Shown here: in pieces, positions 47,144 through 55,569 of the stretch | How the letters are laid out: each line of letters begins with the position of its first letter | Position numbering within the stretch: position 1 is the first letter of the stretch | Source of the DNA: JAEZDP01 sp964430855 | GTDB taxonomy: Bacteria > Acidobacteriota > Vicinamibacteria > Vicinamibacterales > Vicinamibacteraceae | Length of the DNA stretch: 64,000 bases | Assembly (NCBI GenBank): GCA_964430855.1 | Contig: CAYSHC010000001.1 | Span: 1-64,000, forward strand | Direction of reading: 5' to 3' | Notes under the pieces: model-generated | Database searches by the model: none | What the model was told of the DNA's origin: nothing | The model's input: only the letters and a program-made list of their open reading frames with translations | Translations under genes and position numbers: made by a program

Positions 47144-47177
47144 GAGTTACACGTCCTGCTGTTGGCCGTCGTAACTC
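47144..47177. promoter_or_regulatory. Inverted repeat upstream of the small basic protein gene
   Basis: GAGTTAC (47144-47150) and GTAACTC (47171-47177), a perfect 7-bp inverted repeat with a 20-base centre, about 85-115 bp upstream of the ATG at 47261. Possible operator; low certainty. Confidence 0.3.
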
Positions 47178-47260
47178 ACCTGGTACCGACGGCCACGGTG
47201 TCCGGGCGCACGTGCGCTAGACTGGCCAGGTAGTTGTACTCGCTTTGGTGGAGATCATTC

Positions 47261-47602
47261 ATGGCAAAGAAGCGTAAGCGGGCAGTGAAGGGGCAAGCGC
47301 GAAGCGCGCGAACGCCTGAGCTGGTCACGTGGGCCCTTCAGGGGATTCAGCAGGCCATCGCGGAGACGCGTGCGAGGCTGGCAGAGCTCGAGGCGCAGGC
47401 ACGCAAGCTGCGCGGCACGGTACGGGGTGCCGCTGCAGAGCTGCTTGCGGGAGACGAGGCCGACGCGGCGCCGACTGCGCGGAAGGCGACCCGGGCCCGC
47501 AAGAAGCGGACGCTGAGTGCCGAGGCGCGGCGCCGCATCGCCGAGGCGCAGAAGCGGCGATGGGCGAAGGTCAAGAAGGAGAAGTCTTCGTCGCCTTCGT
47601 GA
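47261..47602 (+). CDS. Small basic coiled-coil protein with a Lys/Arg-rich tail
   Basis: A 113-residue, strongly basic protein. It opens with MAKKRKRAVKG, has a coiled coil at about 25-60 (IAETRARLAELEAQARKL), a Lys/Arg-rich linker (KATRARKKR) and a C-terminal LSAEARRRIAEAQKRRWAKVKK motif like the S.E.R.RI..A...RWA pattern seen in many short nucleic-acid-binding tails. It is probably a DNA- or RNA-associated protein. The ATG has GGTGGAG seven bases upstream. The last 32 bp overlap the 3' end of the convergent hemL gene. Confidence 0.75.
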   Translation: MAKKRKRAVKGQARSARTPELVTWALQGIQQAIAETRARLAELEAQARKLRGTVRGAAAELLAGDEADAAPTARKATRARKKRTLSAEARRRIAEAQKRRWAKVKKEKSSSPS

Positions 47603-48881
47603 ACGCCTTCCGCGCGGCCTTGATGGTCTGATCGATGTGGGCGGCCGTATGGGCGCCCGACAGGAACCAGGCCTCGTACTGCGACGGCGGCAGGTAGATG
47701 CCCTGCGCGAGCATCGCCTGGAAGAAGCGCGCATACGCGGATGCATCTGCCGCCTTCGCGGTGTCGTAATCCACCACCAGCTCGTCGGTGAAGAACACCG
47801 TCAGCAGCGAACCTACCCTGTTGATGCTGATCGTGGCGCCTGCCGCGTGGGCCGCCGCGGTCAGCCCTTCCGCCAGCCGGCTGCCAAGCATCTCGAGGTG
47901 GGCGTACAGCCTGTCGTCGAGATGCAGCAACGACCACAGGCCGGCCGTCATGGCCATCGGGTTCCCCGACAGCGTGCCTGCCTGATACACGGGGCCATCG
48001 GGCGCGACCATCCGCATCACGTCCTCGCGGCCGCCGTATGCGCCGACAGGCAGGCCGCCGCCGATGATCTTGCCAAGGCAGGTGAGGTCGGGCCGGACGC
48101 CGAGCAGGTGCTGCGCACCGCCGGGGGACGCACGGAAGCCGCTGATTACCTCGTCGAAGATCAGCAGAATCTGCTCGCGATCGCAGATGGCGCGCAGTCC
48201 CTCGAGAAAGCCGGGCAGCGGCGGCACCACGCCCATGTTGCCGGCGACGGGCTCGACGATGATCGCGGCGATCTCGCCCCGATGCCGGTCGACGAGGCGG
48301 GCGACGTCGATCAGGTCGTTGTACCGGGCGGTCAGCGTCAGCGATGCCGTCGCGGCCGGGACGCCGGGCGACGTCGGCACGCCCAGCGTCGACGCGCCGC
48401 TGCCCGCTTCCACGAGGAAGCCGTCGGCATGGCCGTGGTAGCACCCGGCGAACTTCACGACCTTGTCACGTCGCGTGAACGCGCGCGCCAGGCGCACGGC
48501 GCTCATCGTGGCCTCGGTGCCGGAACTCGTGAAGCGCATGACCTGCATCGACGGCATGAGCACGCGCACGGTCTCGGCCATCTCGACCTCGAGCGCCGTC
48601 GGCGCCCCGTAGCTCATGCCGCGCGCGGCGGCGCGCTGGAGCACGCGCAGCTGTCCCTTCGGCGCGTGCCCATGAATCAGCGGGCCCCACGACATCACGT
48701 AGTCGACGTAGGTGCGGCCGTCCTCGTCGGTAATCTCGGCGCCCCTCGCCGACGCGACGAAGCGCGGCGTGCCGCCGACGGCGGCAAATGCCCGCACGGG
48801 GCTGCTGACGCCGCCGGGCATGACCCGACGGGCGCGGTCGAACCATCCCTTCGACTGCCTGGACGCGTGTCTGAACAGCAT
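47571..48881 (-). CDS. hemL: Glutamate-1-semialdehyde 2,1-aminomutase
   Basis: A 436-residue PLP enzyme that turns glutamate-1-semialdehyde into 5-aminolevulinate, the second step of C5-pathway heme synthesis. Signatures are MPGGVSSPVRAF, YVMSWGPLIHGHA, FTSSGTEATMSAVRLAR, IFDEVISGFR and the PLP Lys in LGKIIGGGLPVGAYGG (Lys271). It is the last gene of the minus-strand heme operon, 53 bp after hemB. The ATG at 48881 has no strong ribosome binding site. Its 3' end overlaps the convergent basic-protein gene by 32 bp. Confidence 0.95.
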   Translation of the reverse strand: MLFRHASRQSKGWFDRARRVMPGGVSSPVRAFAAVGGTPRFVASARGAEITDEDGRTYVDYVMSWGPLIHGHAPKGQLRVLQRAAARGMSYGAPTALEVEMAETVRVLMPSMQVMRFTSSGTEATMSAVRLARAFTRRDKVVKFAGCYHGHADGFLVEAGSGASTLGVPTSPGVPAATASLTLTARYNDLIDVARLVDRHRGEIAAIIVEPVAGNMGVVPPLPGFLEGLRAICDREQILLIFDEVISGFRASPGGAQHLLGVRPDLTCLGKIIGGGLPVGAYGGREDVMRMVAPDGPVYQAGTLSGNPMAMTAGLWSLLHLDDRLYAHLEMLGSRLAEGLTAAAHAAGATISINRVGSLLTVFFTDELVVDYDTAKAADASAYARFFQAMLAQGIYLPPSQYEAWFLSGAHTAAHIDQTIKAARKAFTKATKTSPS

Positions 48882-48934
48882 GGGTCTCGTCGGTTCCGTC
48901 TCGTGTTGTGGGGCGGCGCGCCGCGCGCGACGCC

Positions 48935-49915
48935 CTAGCGCAGGCTGAGGCGACGTGCGGCCTCGCGTGCCCAGTAGGTGATGATGATGTCGGCGCCGGC
49001 ACGACGGATGGCCGTCAGCGACTCCATCATCGCGCGGTCCTCGTCGATCCAGCCCTGCGCGGCGGCTGCCTTCACCATCGCATACTCGCCGCTGACGTGG
49101 TAGGCGGCCGTCGGAAGGCCGTACTCCTGCTTGACGCGCCAGATGACGTCGAGATAGGGCAGGGCAGGCTTGACCATCACGATGTCGGCGCCCTCGTCGA
49201 TGTCGAGCGCGGCCTCGTGCAGCGCCTCGCGGGCGTTGCGGGGATCCATCTGGTGCGAACGTCGATCGCCGAACGCCGGTGTCGAGTCGGCCGCCTCGCG
49301 GAACGGTCCGTAGAACGCCGACGCGTACTTCACCGCGTAGCTCATCACGACCACCGACGTGTGACCCGCCGCGTCGAGGGCCTCGCGGATCGCACCCACC
49401 CGGCCGTCCATCATGTCGGAGGGCGCGACGATGTCGGCGCCGGCCTCGGCATGCGAGAGCGCCGCGTTCACGAGGAGGGGCACCGTCGCGTCGTTGTCGA
49501 CATCGCCGTCGACGATCACGCCGCAGTGGCCGTGCGACGTGTACTCGCACAGGCAGACGTCGGTGATGACGGTGGTCTCGGGCAGCTCACGCTTGAGCGC
49601 CCGCACCGCCTGCTGCACCGGGCCGTCCGGCGCGCTGGCCTGCGACCCGTGCTCGTCCTTCGACGCCGGCAGCCCGAAGAGCAACACCGCACGCACGCCG
49701 TCCCGCGCCGCCCCCGCGGCCTCGCGCACGGCCTCGTCGACCGAGAGCTGGTGGACGCCGGGCATCGCGCCGATGGGGCGGCGCACGCCCTCACCGGGGC
49801 AGACGAACAGGGGATAGACGAGCTGCGACGGGTCGAGGTGTGTCTCGGCGACCAGCGCGCGGAGGCCGGCGGTGCGACGCAGGCGCCTCGGGCGGCGCTG
49901 GAGGTCGAGGCTCAT
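48935..49915 (-). CDS. hemB: Porphobilinogen synthase (5-aminolevulinate dehydratase)
   Basis: A 326-residue enzyme that condenses two 5-aminolevulinates to porphobilinogen. Both Schiff-base Lys regions are present (MSYAVKYASAFYGPFR and IVMVKPALPYLDVI). The active-site loop DVCLCEYTSHGHCG has the three-Cys arrangement of zinc-dependent enzymes rather than the Asp-rich magnesium type. ATG 49915 overlaps the cobA-hemD stop by four bases (ATGA). Confidence 0.96.
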   Translation of the reverse strand: MSLDLQRRPRRLRRTAGLRALVAETHLDPSQLVYPLFVCPGEGVRRPIGAMPGVHQLSVDEAVREAAGAARDGVRAVLLFGLPASKDEHGSQASAPDGPVQQAVRALKRELPETTVITDVCLCEYTSHGHCGVIVDGDVDNDATVPLLVNAALSHAEAGADIVAPSDMMDGRVGAIREALDAAGHTSVVVMSYAVKYASAFYGPFREAADSTPAFGDRRSHQMDPRNAREALHEAALDIDEGADIVMVKPALPYLDVIWRVKQEYGLPTAAYHVSGEYAMVKAAAAQGWIDEDRAMMESLTAIRRAGADIIITYWAREAARRLSLR

Positions 49916-51456
49916 GTCGTCTCCGCCGTGCGGCGCGTGACGTGGGCGACGATCGCGTCCACCAGCGCCGGAATCGTGTAGGCCTCCGTCGGCATGATCG
50001 TCGTCCGGATGCCAAGCTGCTGTGCGGCCTCCGCGGTGACGGGCCCGATGGAGGCGACGTCGACACGCGAGAGCAGGTCTGCCGCCTGGTCCTCGCCGAG
50101 GTTCGTCACAAAGTGCCGCACGCTCGACGCGCTCGTGAACGTGACGATGTCGACGTCGCCCTCGAGCAGCATCTTGTAGATGTCCGGGCCGTCCTCGCGC
50201 GGGATGGTCTCGCGGACCGTCCGATAGGCCGCGACGTCCTCGACGATGGCCCCCGCGTGCCGCAGTTCGTCGGGCAGCGCCTCTCGCCCGATGTCGGCGC
50301 GGGGCAGCAGGACCCGTGCGCCCTCGACCGGGCCCTCGCGGCGCAGCGCGTCCACGATGGCCTCTGAGCGGTTCTCGGTGGGCACCGTGTCCACGCGCAG
50401 GTGGAACGCCGCCAGGCGTTCGGCTGTCGTGGGGCCGATCGCGCACAGGCGCGGCCCCTTCAGGTCGCGCACGTCGCGCAGCTGGGTCAGCGCGCGCGCC
50501 ATGAAGTGGTCCACGCCGTTGGCGCTCGTGAAGATGAGCCAGTCGAACTCGTGCACGCGGCCGATGACCTCGTCCAGCTCCTGGTAGTCGGCCAGCGGCA
50601 CGATGCGGATCGACGGCGCCAGGATCGGCCGCGCGCCGAGCTCCACGAGACGCTCGACGAAGTCGCCGGCCTGCTCGCGCGAGCGCGTCACGACGATACG
50701 TTGTCCGAACAGCGGCCGCTCGTCGAACCACCGCAGGTGGTCGCGCAGCCCGACCGACGGCCCGACGACGAGGACGCCCGGCTGCGACAGCGGCTCGGCC
50801 TCGAGCTGTCGGCGCAGCTCCTCGAGCGTGCCGTACCTGGTCTCCTGCATGGGGGTCGTGCCGTTGAGCACGACAGCGGCGAAGTCGTCGGCCGGACGGC
50901 CATGCGCGAGCAGCGACGTGACGACGCGGACGATCTGGCGGGGGCCCGCGTAGCACACGACGGCCCCTTCCACCCGCGCGAGCTGCGTCCAGTCGAGCTG
51001 CGGCGTGTCCTCGGTGCCGTCCTCATAGCCACGGATGAACGTGATCGTGTCGCCCGAGCCTGGGTACGACACGGGGATGCCGGCATACGCGGGAATGCCG
51101 ACCAGCGCGGGGATGCCGGGTACGACCTCGAACGGGATGCCCTGTTCGTGCAGGAACAGCGCCTCGCGCCCGCCGCTGTCGAACACGTACGGGTCGCCCC
51201 ACTTGAGCCGCACGACCCGGTGGCCGTCCCGGGCCTTCTCGGCGAGCAGCAGGCAGATGGCATCCTGGTCGGTGCCCGACGGCGCCGCGGCGCCAACCTC
51301 GATGCGCTCGGCGTCAGCCGGTGCCATCGCCAGCAGGCGGGCGTCGATCAGCCGGTCATGGACGACCACGTCGGCGCGGGACAGGTAACGCAGGCCGCGC
51401 ACGGGGATGAGCGACGGATCGCCGGGACCCGCCCCGATGATGTACACCGGAGTCAT
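49912..51456 (-). CDS. Uroporphyrinogen-III C-methyltransferase / uroporphyrinogen-III synthase fusion
   Basis: A 514-residue bifunctional protein. Residues about 1-245 are a SAM uroporphyrinogen methyltransferase (CobA/SUMT: YIIGAGPGDPSLIP, RLKWGDPYVFDSGGREALFL, GIPALVGIPAYAGIP). Residues about 255-505 are uroporphyrinogen-III synthase (HemD: IVVTRSREQAGDF, IFTSANGVDHF, AIGPTTAERL, FTSASSVRHF). HemD closes hydroxymethylbilane to uroporphyrinogen III; CobA diverts it to precorrin-2 for siroheme, heme d1 or cobalamin. The fusion is known in several phyla and places the branch point in one chain. It starts 15 bp after hemC. Confidence 0.94.
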   Translation of the reverse strand: MTPVYIIGAGPGDPSLIPVRGLRYLSRADVVVHDRLIDARLLAMAPADAERIEVGAAAPSGTDQDAICLLLAEKARDGHRVVRLKWGDPYVFDSGGREALFLHEQGIPFEVVPGIPALVGIPAYAGIPVSYPGSGDTITFIRGYEDGTEDTPQLDWTQLARVEGAVVCYAGPRQIVRVVTSLLAHGRPADDFAAVVLNGTTPMQETRYGTLEELRRQLEAEPLSQPGVLVVGPSVGLRDHLRWFDERPLFGQRIVVTRSREQAGDFVERLVELGARPILAPSIRIVPLADYQELDEVIGRVHEFDWLIFTSANGVDHFMARALTQLRDVRDLKGPRLCAIGPTTAERLAAFHLRVDTVPTENRSEAIVDALRREGPVEGARVLLPRADIGREALPDELRHAGAIVEDVAAYRTVRETIPREDGPDIYKMLLEGDVDIVTFTSASSVRHFVTNLGEDQAADLLSRVDVASIGPVTAEAAQQLGIRTTIMPTEAYTIPALVDAIVAHVTRRTAETT

Positions 51457-51471
51457 GCCCGGAAGGATAGA

Positions 51472-52461
51472 TCAAACGTCAGGCGTGGGTGCGTCGTAGC
51501 CGCGGACGTCGGCGAGGATGCTGCCGGCACCGTCGTGCAGGAGCTGCGTGGCCACGCGGCGGCCCAAGGCATCCGGATCGTCTCGATCGCCGAAGCCCAT
51601 GGCGCGCACCTCGGCATCCGTCGTGAGGGCCGTCACGACGGCTGTCAGCTCGAGTTCGTCGCCCAGGACGCGGCAGTGCCCGCCGAGGGGCATCTGGCAT
51701 CCGCCGCCGAGCTCGGCGACCAGCGCCCGCTCGGCGTCGAGCGCCGTCATGGCATCGTCATCGCCGAGCGTGGCGAGGAAGTCGGCCAGCTCGCCGCCGT
51801 CGTCGTGGCACTGGACCGCGATGATGCCCTGTCCTGGCGCCGGCACGCAGATGTCGGGCGGCAGCGCGAGGCTGATGCGATCGGCACGCCCGACGCGGCG
51901 GAGGCCCGCCGCGGCAAGCACCAGCGCGTCGTACTCGCCCGCGTCCAGCTTGCGTAAGCGTGTGTCGACATTTCCGCGCACCGGCAGGAACTCGGCCGCC
52001 GGCAGCAGGCGGTGCAGCTGCGCGATGCGCCTGACGCTGCTCGTCCCGATGCGCGGCGTCCCGCCGAGCACGGCGCGCATCACCGCGATCACGTCGGCGG
52101 CGGGAGCGTCAGGCCCGGGCAGGGTTCCCGTGAACGAGGCCGGCAGCACGATGACGTCGCGCGGGTCCTCGCGCGGCAGGGCCGCGACCACCTGGAGGTC
52201 CTCCGGCATGGACACCGACATGTCCTTGGCGCTGTGCACGGCCATGTCGATGTGGCCAGACAGCAGCGCCTCCTCGAGCTCCTTCACGAACAGCCGCTTG
52301 CCGCCGATGTCGGAGAGCGGCGCCTCCTGGAGCCGATCGCCCGACGTCGTCACGACGACGATCTGGCACTCGGGCCCGCCGGCCTCGGCGATCCGATCGG
52401 CCACGGCCCGCGCCTGCCATTGCGCGAGCTGACTGCCGCGCGTGCCCAGACGCCACTTCAC
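51472..52461 (-). CDS. hemC: Hydroxymethylbilane synthase (porphobilinogen deaminase)
   Basis: A 329-residue enzyme that polymerises four porphobilinogens to hydroxymethylbilane. The start is the GTG at 52461, overlapping the hemA stop by four bases (GTGA) and giving the family start VKWRLGTRGSQLAQWQA. Other signatures: DIGGKRLFVKELEEALL, DMAVHSAKDM, GTSSVRR, RGNVDTRLRKL, PAPGQGIIAVQC. The dipyrromethane cofactor Cys is Cys255 in ELGGGCQMPLGGHC. Fourth of six enzyme or assembly genes in the operon. Confidence 0.96.
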   Translation of the reverse strand: MKWRLGTRGSQLAQWQARAVADRIAEAGGPECQIVVVTTSGDRLQEAPLSDIGGKRLFVKELEEALLSGHIDMAVHSAKDMSVSMPEDLQVVAALPREDPRDVIVLPASFTGTLPGPDAPAADVIAVMRAVLGGTPRIGTSSVRRIAQLHRLLPAAEFLPVRGNVDTRLRKLDAGEYDALVLAAAGLRRVGRADRISLALPPDICVPAPGQGIIAVQCHDDGGELADFLATLGDDDAMTALDAERALVAELGGGCQMPLGGHCRVLGDELELTAVVTALTTDAEVRAMGFGDRDDPDALGRRVATQLLHDGAGSILADVRGYDAPTPDV

Positions 52462-53789
52462 GAGGCGCCCTCCTTGCCGGCGCCCGCGCGCTCGGCGGCC
52501 GGCGACCGGGATGGCCGCGGCGGCTGGCCGTCGTCGTCGAGGTCGAAGAGCCGTCGCAACGCCGCCGAACAGGCGGCCATCGTCTCGCGGTCGTCGATGG
52601 CTTTCAGCTGCTCGGTCGGCGTCAGCAGCAGCTTCTCGACGATGAGGCGGGTCACCTCGTCCACGCGGCGGTGCACGTCGGGATCGACGGCGCCCAGACG
52701 CGGCGCGAGCCGCTCGAGCTCCGCCTGGCGAATCCGCTCGAAGCGCTGCCGGAGGGCGACGACGGTCGGCACGGCCGCGCGCGATCGCAGCCACGCCATC
52801 CACGCCGCGACCTCCTCCTGCACGAGGCGCTCGGCGCTCGCGACCGCCTGCTGCCGGCGCGAGAGGTTCTCCTCGACGATGTTCCGAAGGTCGTCGACGT
52901 TGTAGAGGAACACGTCCTCGAGCCGGGCGACGGCGGGATCGACGTCACGGGGCACGGCCAGGTCGACGATGAACAGCGGACTCCCGCGACGCGTGGCCCG
53001 CGCGGGCGCCATGTCGGCCGCGTCGACGACCTGCCCTTCGGCGCCCGTCGCCGCGATGATCACGTCGGCATCGGCCAGGACGCTCGCGCGCTCCGTCCAC
53101 TCGGTCACGTCGGCGCCCACTTCCTCCGCGAGCGCCTCGGCGCGGGCTCGCGTGCGGGCGGTCACGACGAGGCTGCGGACATGGCCGGCAAAGTGCACCG
53201 CGCTCAGGCGCGCCATCTCGCCGGCTCCCAGGACGGCCACGCGCAGTGTGGACAGGTCGGCGAAGATCTTCTTCGCCAGCGTCAGCGCCGCGTAGCTGAG
53301 CGACAGGGCCCCCTCGGCCAGGCCCGTCTCGCTGCGCACGCGCTTGCCGATGCCGAACGCGCCGTGGAAGACACGGTTGATGAGCGCACCCGTCCCGTGC
53401 GTCTCGTTTGCGATGCGGTAGGCTTCCTTGACCTGCCCCAGGATCTCCGGCTCGCCGACGACGAGCGAGTCGAGGCCGGCCGCCACGCGGAAAAGGTGGC
53501 GGGCCGCGTCGGCGTCCACGCGAGCGTAGAGGCTTGGCTCGAGCTGCTCGAGAGCCACGCCGTGCGTCTGCGCCAGGTGGTGCGTCAGCCGCGTGGTCAT
53601 CTCGGCCGGGTCGGTCGCTGCGGCGTACACCTCGGTCCTGTTGCAGGTGGACAGCAGCACCGCGTCAGTGCACCCGGCAGCCGCCAGCGCGTCGAGCGCC
53701 GCAGGCAGCATCGACGTCGTCACGCCAAGGCGTTCGCGAAGCTCCAGCGGAGCCGTATGGTGGCTGAGGCCGACGAGGACCAGGTGCAT
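52458..53789 (-). CDS. hemA: Glutamyl-tRNA reductase
   Basis: A 443-residue NADPH enzyme, the committed step of C5-pathway tetrapyrrole synthesis, reducing Glu-tRNA to glutamate-1-semialdehyde. The N-terminal MHLVLVGLSHHTAPLELRE, catalytic Cys49 in LLSTCNRTEVYA, GEPEILGQVKEAY and the NADPH motif GAGEMA are all present, with the dimerisation helices at about 330-430. The C-terminal extension of about 20 residues is Pro/Arg-rich. Its ATG at 53789 overlaps the CcsA/HemX stop by one base (TGATG). Upstream in-frame starts would lie inside that gene. Confidence 0.96.
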   Translation of the reverse strand: MHLVLVGLSHHTAPLELRERLGVTTSMLPAALDALAAAGCTDAVLLSTCNRTEVYAAATDPAEMTTRLTHHLAQTHGVALEQLEPSLYARVDADAARHLFRVAAGLDSLVVGEPEILGQVKEAYRIANETHGTGALINRVFHGAFGIGKRVRSETGLAEGALSLSYAALTLAKKIFADLSTLRVAVLGAGEMARLSAVHFAGHVRSLVVTARTRARAEALAEEVGADVTEWTERASVLADADVIIAATGAEGQVVDAADMAPARATRRGSPLFIVDLAVPRDVDPAVARLEDVFLYNVDDLRNIVEENLSRRQQAVASAERLVQEEVAAWMAWLRSRAAVPTVVALRQRFERIRQAELERLAPRLGAVDPDVHRRVDEVTRLIVEKLLLTPTEQLKAIDDRETMAACSAALRRLFDLDDDGQPPRPSRSPAAERAGAGKEGAS

Positions 53790-54613
53790 CAGACGAAATT
53801 GTGACTGCGCGAGAAGAAGTAGGCTACCGGCAGGAAGTTGAGCAGCACGAGGGCGAACCCCAGCGCCGACAGCCAGGCCGTCCGGCGCGCGCTCAGGTTG
53901 GCCCAGCGGCGCGCCGCTATCTGACCACTGTACAGGAGCCAGCACGACACGGCGACCACGATCTTGGGATCCAGCGCCGTCATCGCGGCCACCCGCGGGT
54001 CGTCGGGCATCGACGTCCTGGCGTCGGCCAGCCAGAGGGCTCCCGCCACGAGGCCCACGGTCAGCAGGCACCAGCCCGCCGTGACGGCCCGCAGGTTCAT
54101 CCTGTCGAGCACCTGGAGCGGCGGCAGGCGCGAGAAAAAGACGCCCGGCGTTCGCGTCTTGAGTTCCCGGAACAGCAGAACGTACGTCAGGCTGATGACA
54201 AACGCGAGGGCGAAGCTCGCGTAGGCAGCCAGCAGCGCTCCGACATGAAAGGCCAGGAAGCGCCCCTCGCCCAGCACCGCCGCGCTGGCCCGAGACGGCG
54301 TGTCGTCGGCCACCAGCAGCTGAAGGCCCGCGAGCAGCGGCGTGACGAAGGTGCCCATCGCACGTTCGGCCGTCGACAGCTCCACGTACAGATAGGTGAT
54401 GGCCAGCATCAGTACGAAGCCGCCGATGGCGCCCTCACGGCCGGCAAGCGGCGGCGCGCCCAGCTCGACCGTCGCCATGCCGATGCGGAAGGTATGGACG
54501 AGCGCCGCGGCGATCAGGACGGCCGTCGCGACCCGCCCGGAAAGGTCGCGGCGCGTGGCAAACGCGTGCACGTACGCGATGGCGGCGGCGACATAGAGCA
54601 GGGCGAGCGTCAC
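53789..54613 (-). CDS. CcsA/HemX-type cytochrome c assembly family membrane protein
   Basis: A 274-residue integral membrane protein with about eight hydrophobic helices. It matches the cytochrome c assembly family in which HemX proteins lie directly upstream of hemA. The segment FHVGALLAAYASFALAFVISLTYVLLF holds a conserved His, and a second His-bearing helix is near residue 40 (ALVHTFRIG). HemX affects HemA levels in Bacillus; whether that holds here is unknown. Heme handling across the membrane is the alternative. The GTG at 54613 overlaps the VWA gene stop by four bases. Confidence 0.86.
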   Translation of the reverse strand: MTLALLYVAAAIAYVHAFATRRDLSGRVATAVLIAAALVHTFRIGMATVELGAPPLAGREGAIGGFVLMLAITYLYVELSTAERAMGTFVTPLLAGLQLLVADDTPSRASAAVLGEGRFLAFHVGALLAAYASFALAFVISLTYVLLFRELKTRTPGVFFSRLPPLQVLDRMNLRAVTAGWCLLTVGLVAGALWLADARTSMPDDPRVAAMTALDPKIVVAVSCWLLYSGQIAARRWANLSARRTAWLSALGFALVLLNFLPVAYFFSRSHNFV

Positions 54614-55569
54614 GGCGAGGCGGTGGGGGCGTAGTAGCCCTGTTTCGTGCGGGCGAGCGCGTCGGGCCGCTCGACGCGCACGACGATGCGACGCCAGGTG
54701 CCGTCACGTCGCGTGTTCCGCGGCGCGTAGCCCAGCGTGTACTGCGCCGCCAGCTCGTCGGCCACCTGGCCGTAGATGTCGGCGAGCTCGCCGGCCGAGT
54801 TCGGGAAGAACGCGCGGCCGCCCGTCTCCTGCGCGAACTGCTTGAGGACGAACTCGCTCTCGCGGAAGCCGCCGCCGAGGCCGCGGTTGCGTTCGTTGGA
54901 ATCACGCAGGCCGATCGCATAGATCGCAACCTCGGTGCGCTTGGCCAGTTCGAGCACCTCGTCGAAGGCGACGAGGCTCGACGTGTCCTCGCCGTCGGAG
55001 AGAACGACGATGGCCTGGCGGCGCACGTCCTCGTCGGAGGCGGCCCGCATGCGCCTGAACTCGTTGAGCGCGATGTAGATGGCGTTGTAGAGCGAGGTCG
55101 ACCCGCCGGCGGTCGTCCGGCGGATGGCCGCCACGAGATCGTCCTTCGAGCTCGTGAACGTCTGGAGGATCTCGGCGCGGCTGTCGAAGTCGATGACCGT
55201 CGCCAGGTCGCCCTCCTGCATGCGGCTCACAAAGCCGATGGCCGCTTCCTGGGCCGTGGCCATCCGCTCGTTCATGCTGGCACTCGTGTCGATCAGCAGC
55301 GCGAGCGCCGTCGGGAGCTGGGCGCCGGAGAAGAAGATGACATCCTGCTTGACGCCGTCCTCGAACACGGAGAAGTCGGACTGCTCGAGACCCTGGATAT
55401 AGCGACCGCTCTTGTCGGTCACCGTCACGTTGAGCGAGACGACGGCGACGTCGGCACGGAAGACGGGCTGGCTCGCGTCGTCGGCGGGGGGCTGTTGCGC
55501 CGTGGGTGCGGCGACGACGAGCGTTGCCGTGAGCGATGTGCCGGCCAGGAGGGCGACGCTGCGCCTCAC
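54610..55569 (-). CDS. Exported VWFA-related domain protein
   Basis: A 319-residue protein with a signal peptide (about 1-24) and a von Willebrand A domain (about 85-260) of the VWFA-related family typical of Acidobacteriota. A short N-terminal beta domain has VSLNVTVTDKSGRYIQGLEQSDFSVFEDG. The MIDAS metal site is complete: DTSAS, a Thr in GGSTS and the Asp of LSDGEDTS. It would bind a protein partner outside the cytoplasm. It overlaps the second VWA gene upstream and the CcsA/HemX gene downstream by four bases each, so it is co-transcribed with heme synthesis genes. Confidence 0.88.
   Translation of the reverse strand: MRRSVALLAGTSLTATLVVAAPTAQQPPADDASQPVFRADVAVVSLNVTVTDKSGRYIQGLEQSDFSVFEDGVKQDVIFFSGAQLPTALALLIDTSASMNERMATAQEAAIGFVSRMQEGDLATVIDFDSRAEILQTFTSSKDDLVAAIRRTTAGGSTSLYNAIYIALNEFRRMRAASDEDVRRQAIVVLSDGEDTSSLVAFDEVLELAKRTEVAIYAIGLRDSNERNRGLGGGFRESEFVLKQFAQETGGRAFFPNSAGELADIYGQVADELAAQYTLGYAPRNTRRDGTWRRIVVRVERPDALARTKQGYYAPTASP

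Larger units (their letters stand above)
46709..47260. other. Repeat-rich gene-free stretch
   Basis: About 550 bp with no credible gene. It holds five degenerate heptamers, a GCGGCC run, a GAGTTAC/GTAACTC inverted repeat and a possible TAGACT -10 box (47218-47223) for the small basic protein. Open frames crossing it have Ala-, Arg- or Gly-homopolymer translations caused by the repeats. Confidence 0.6.
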
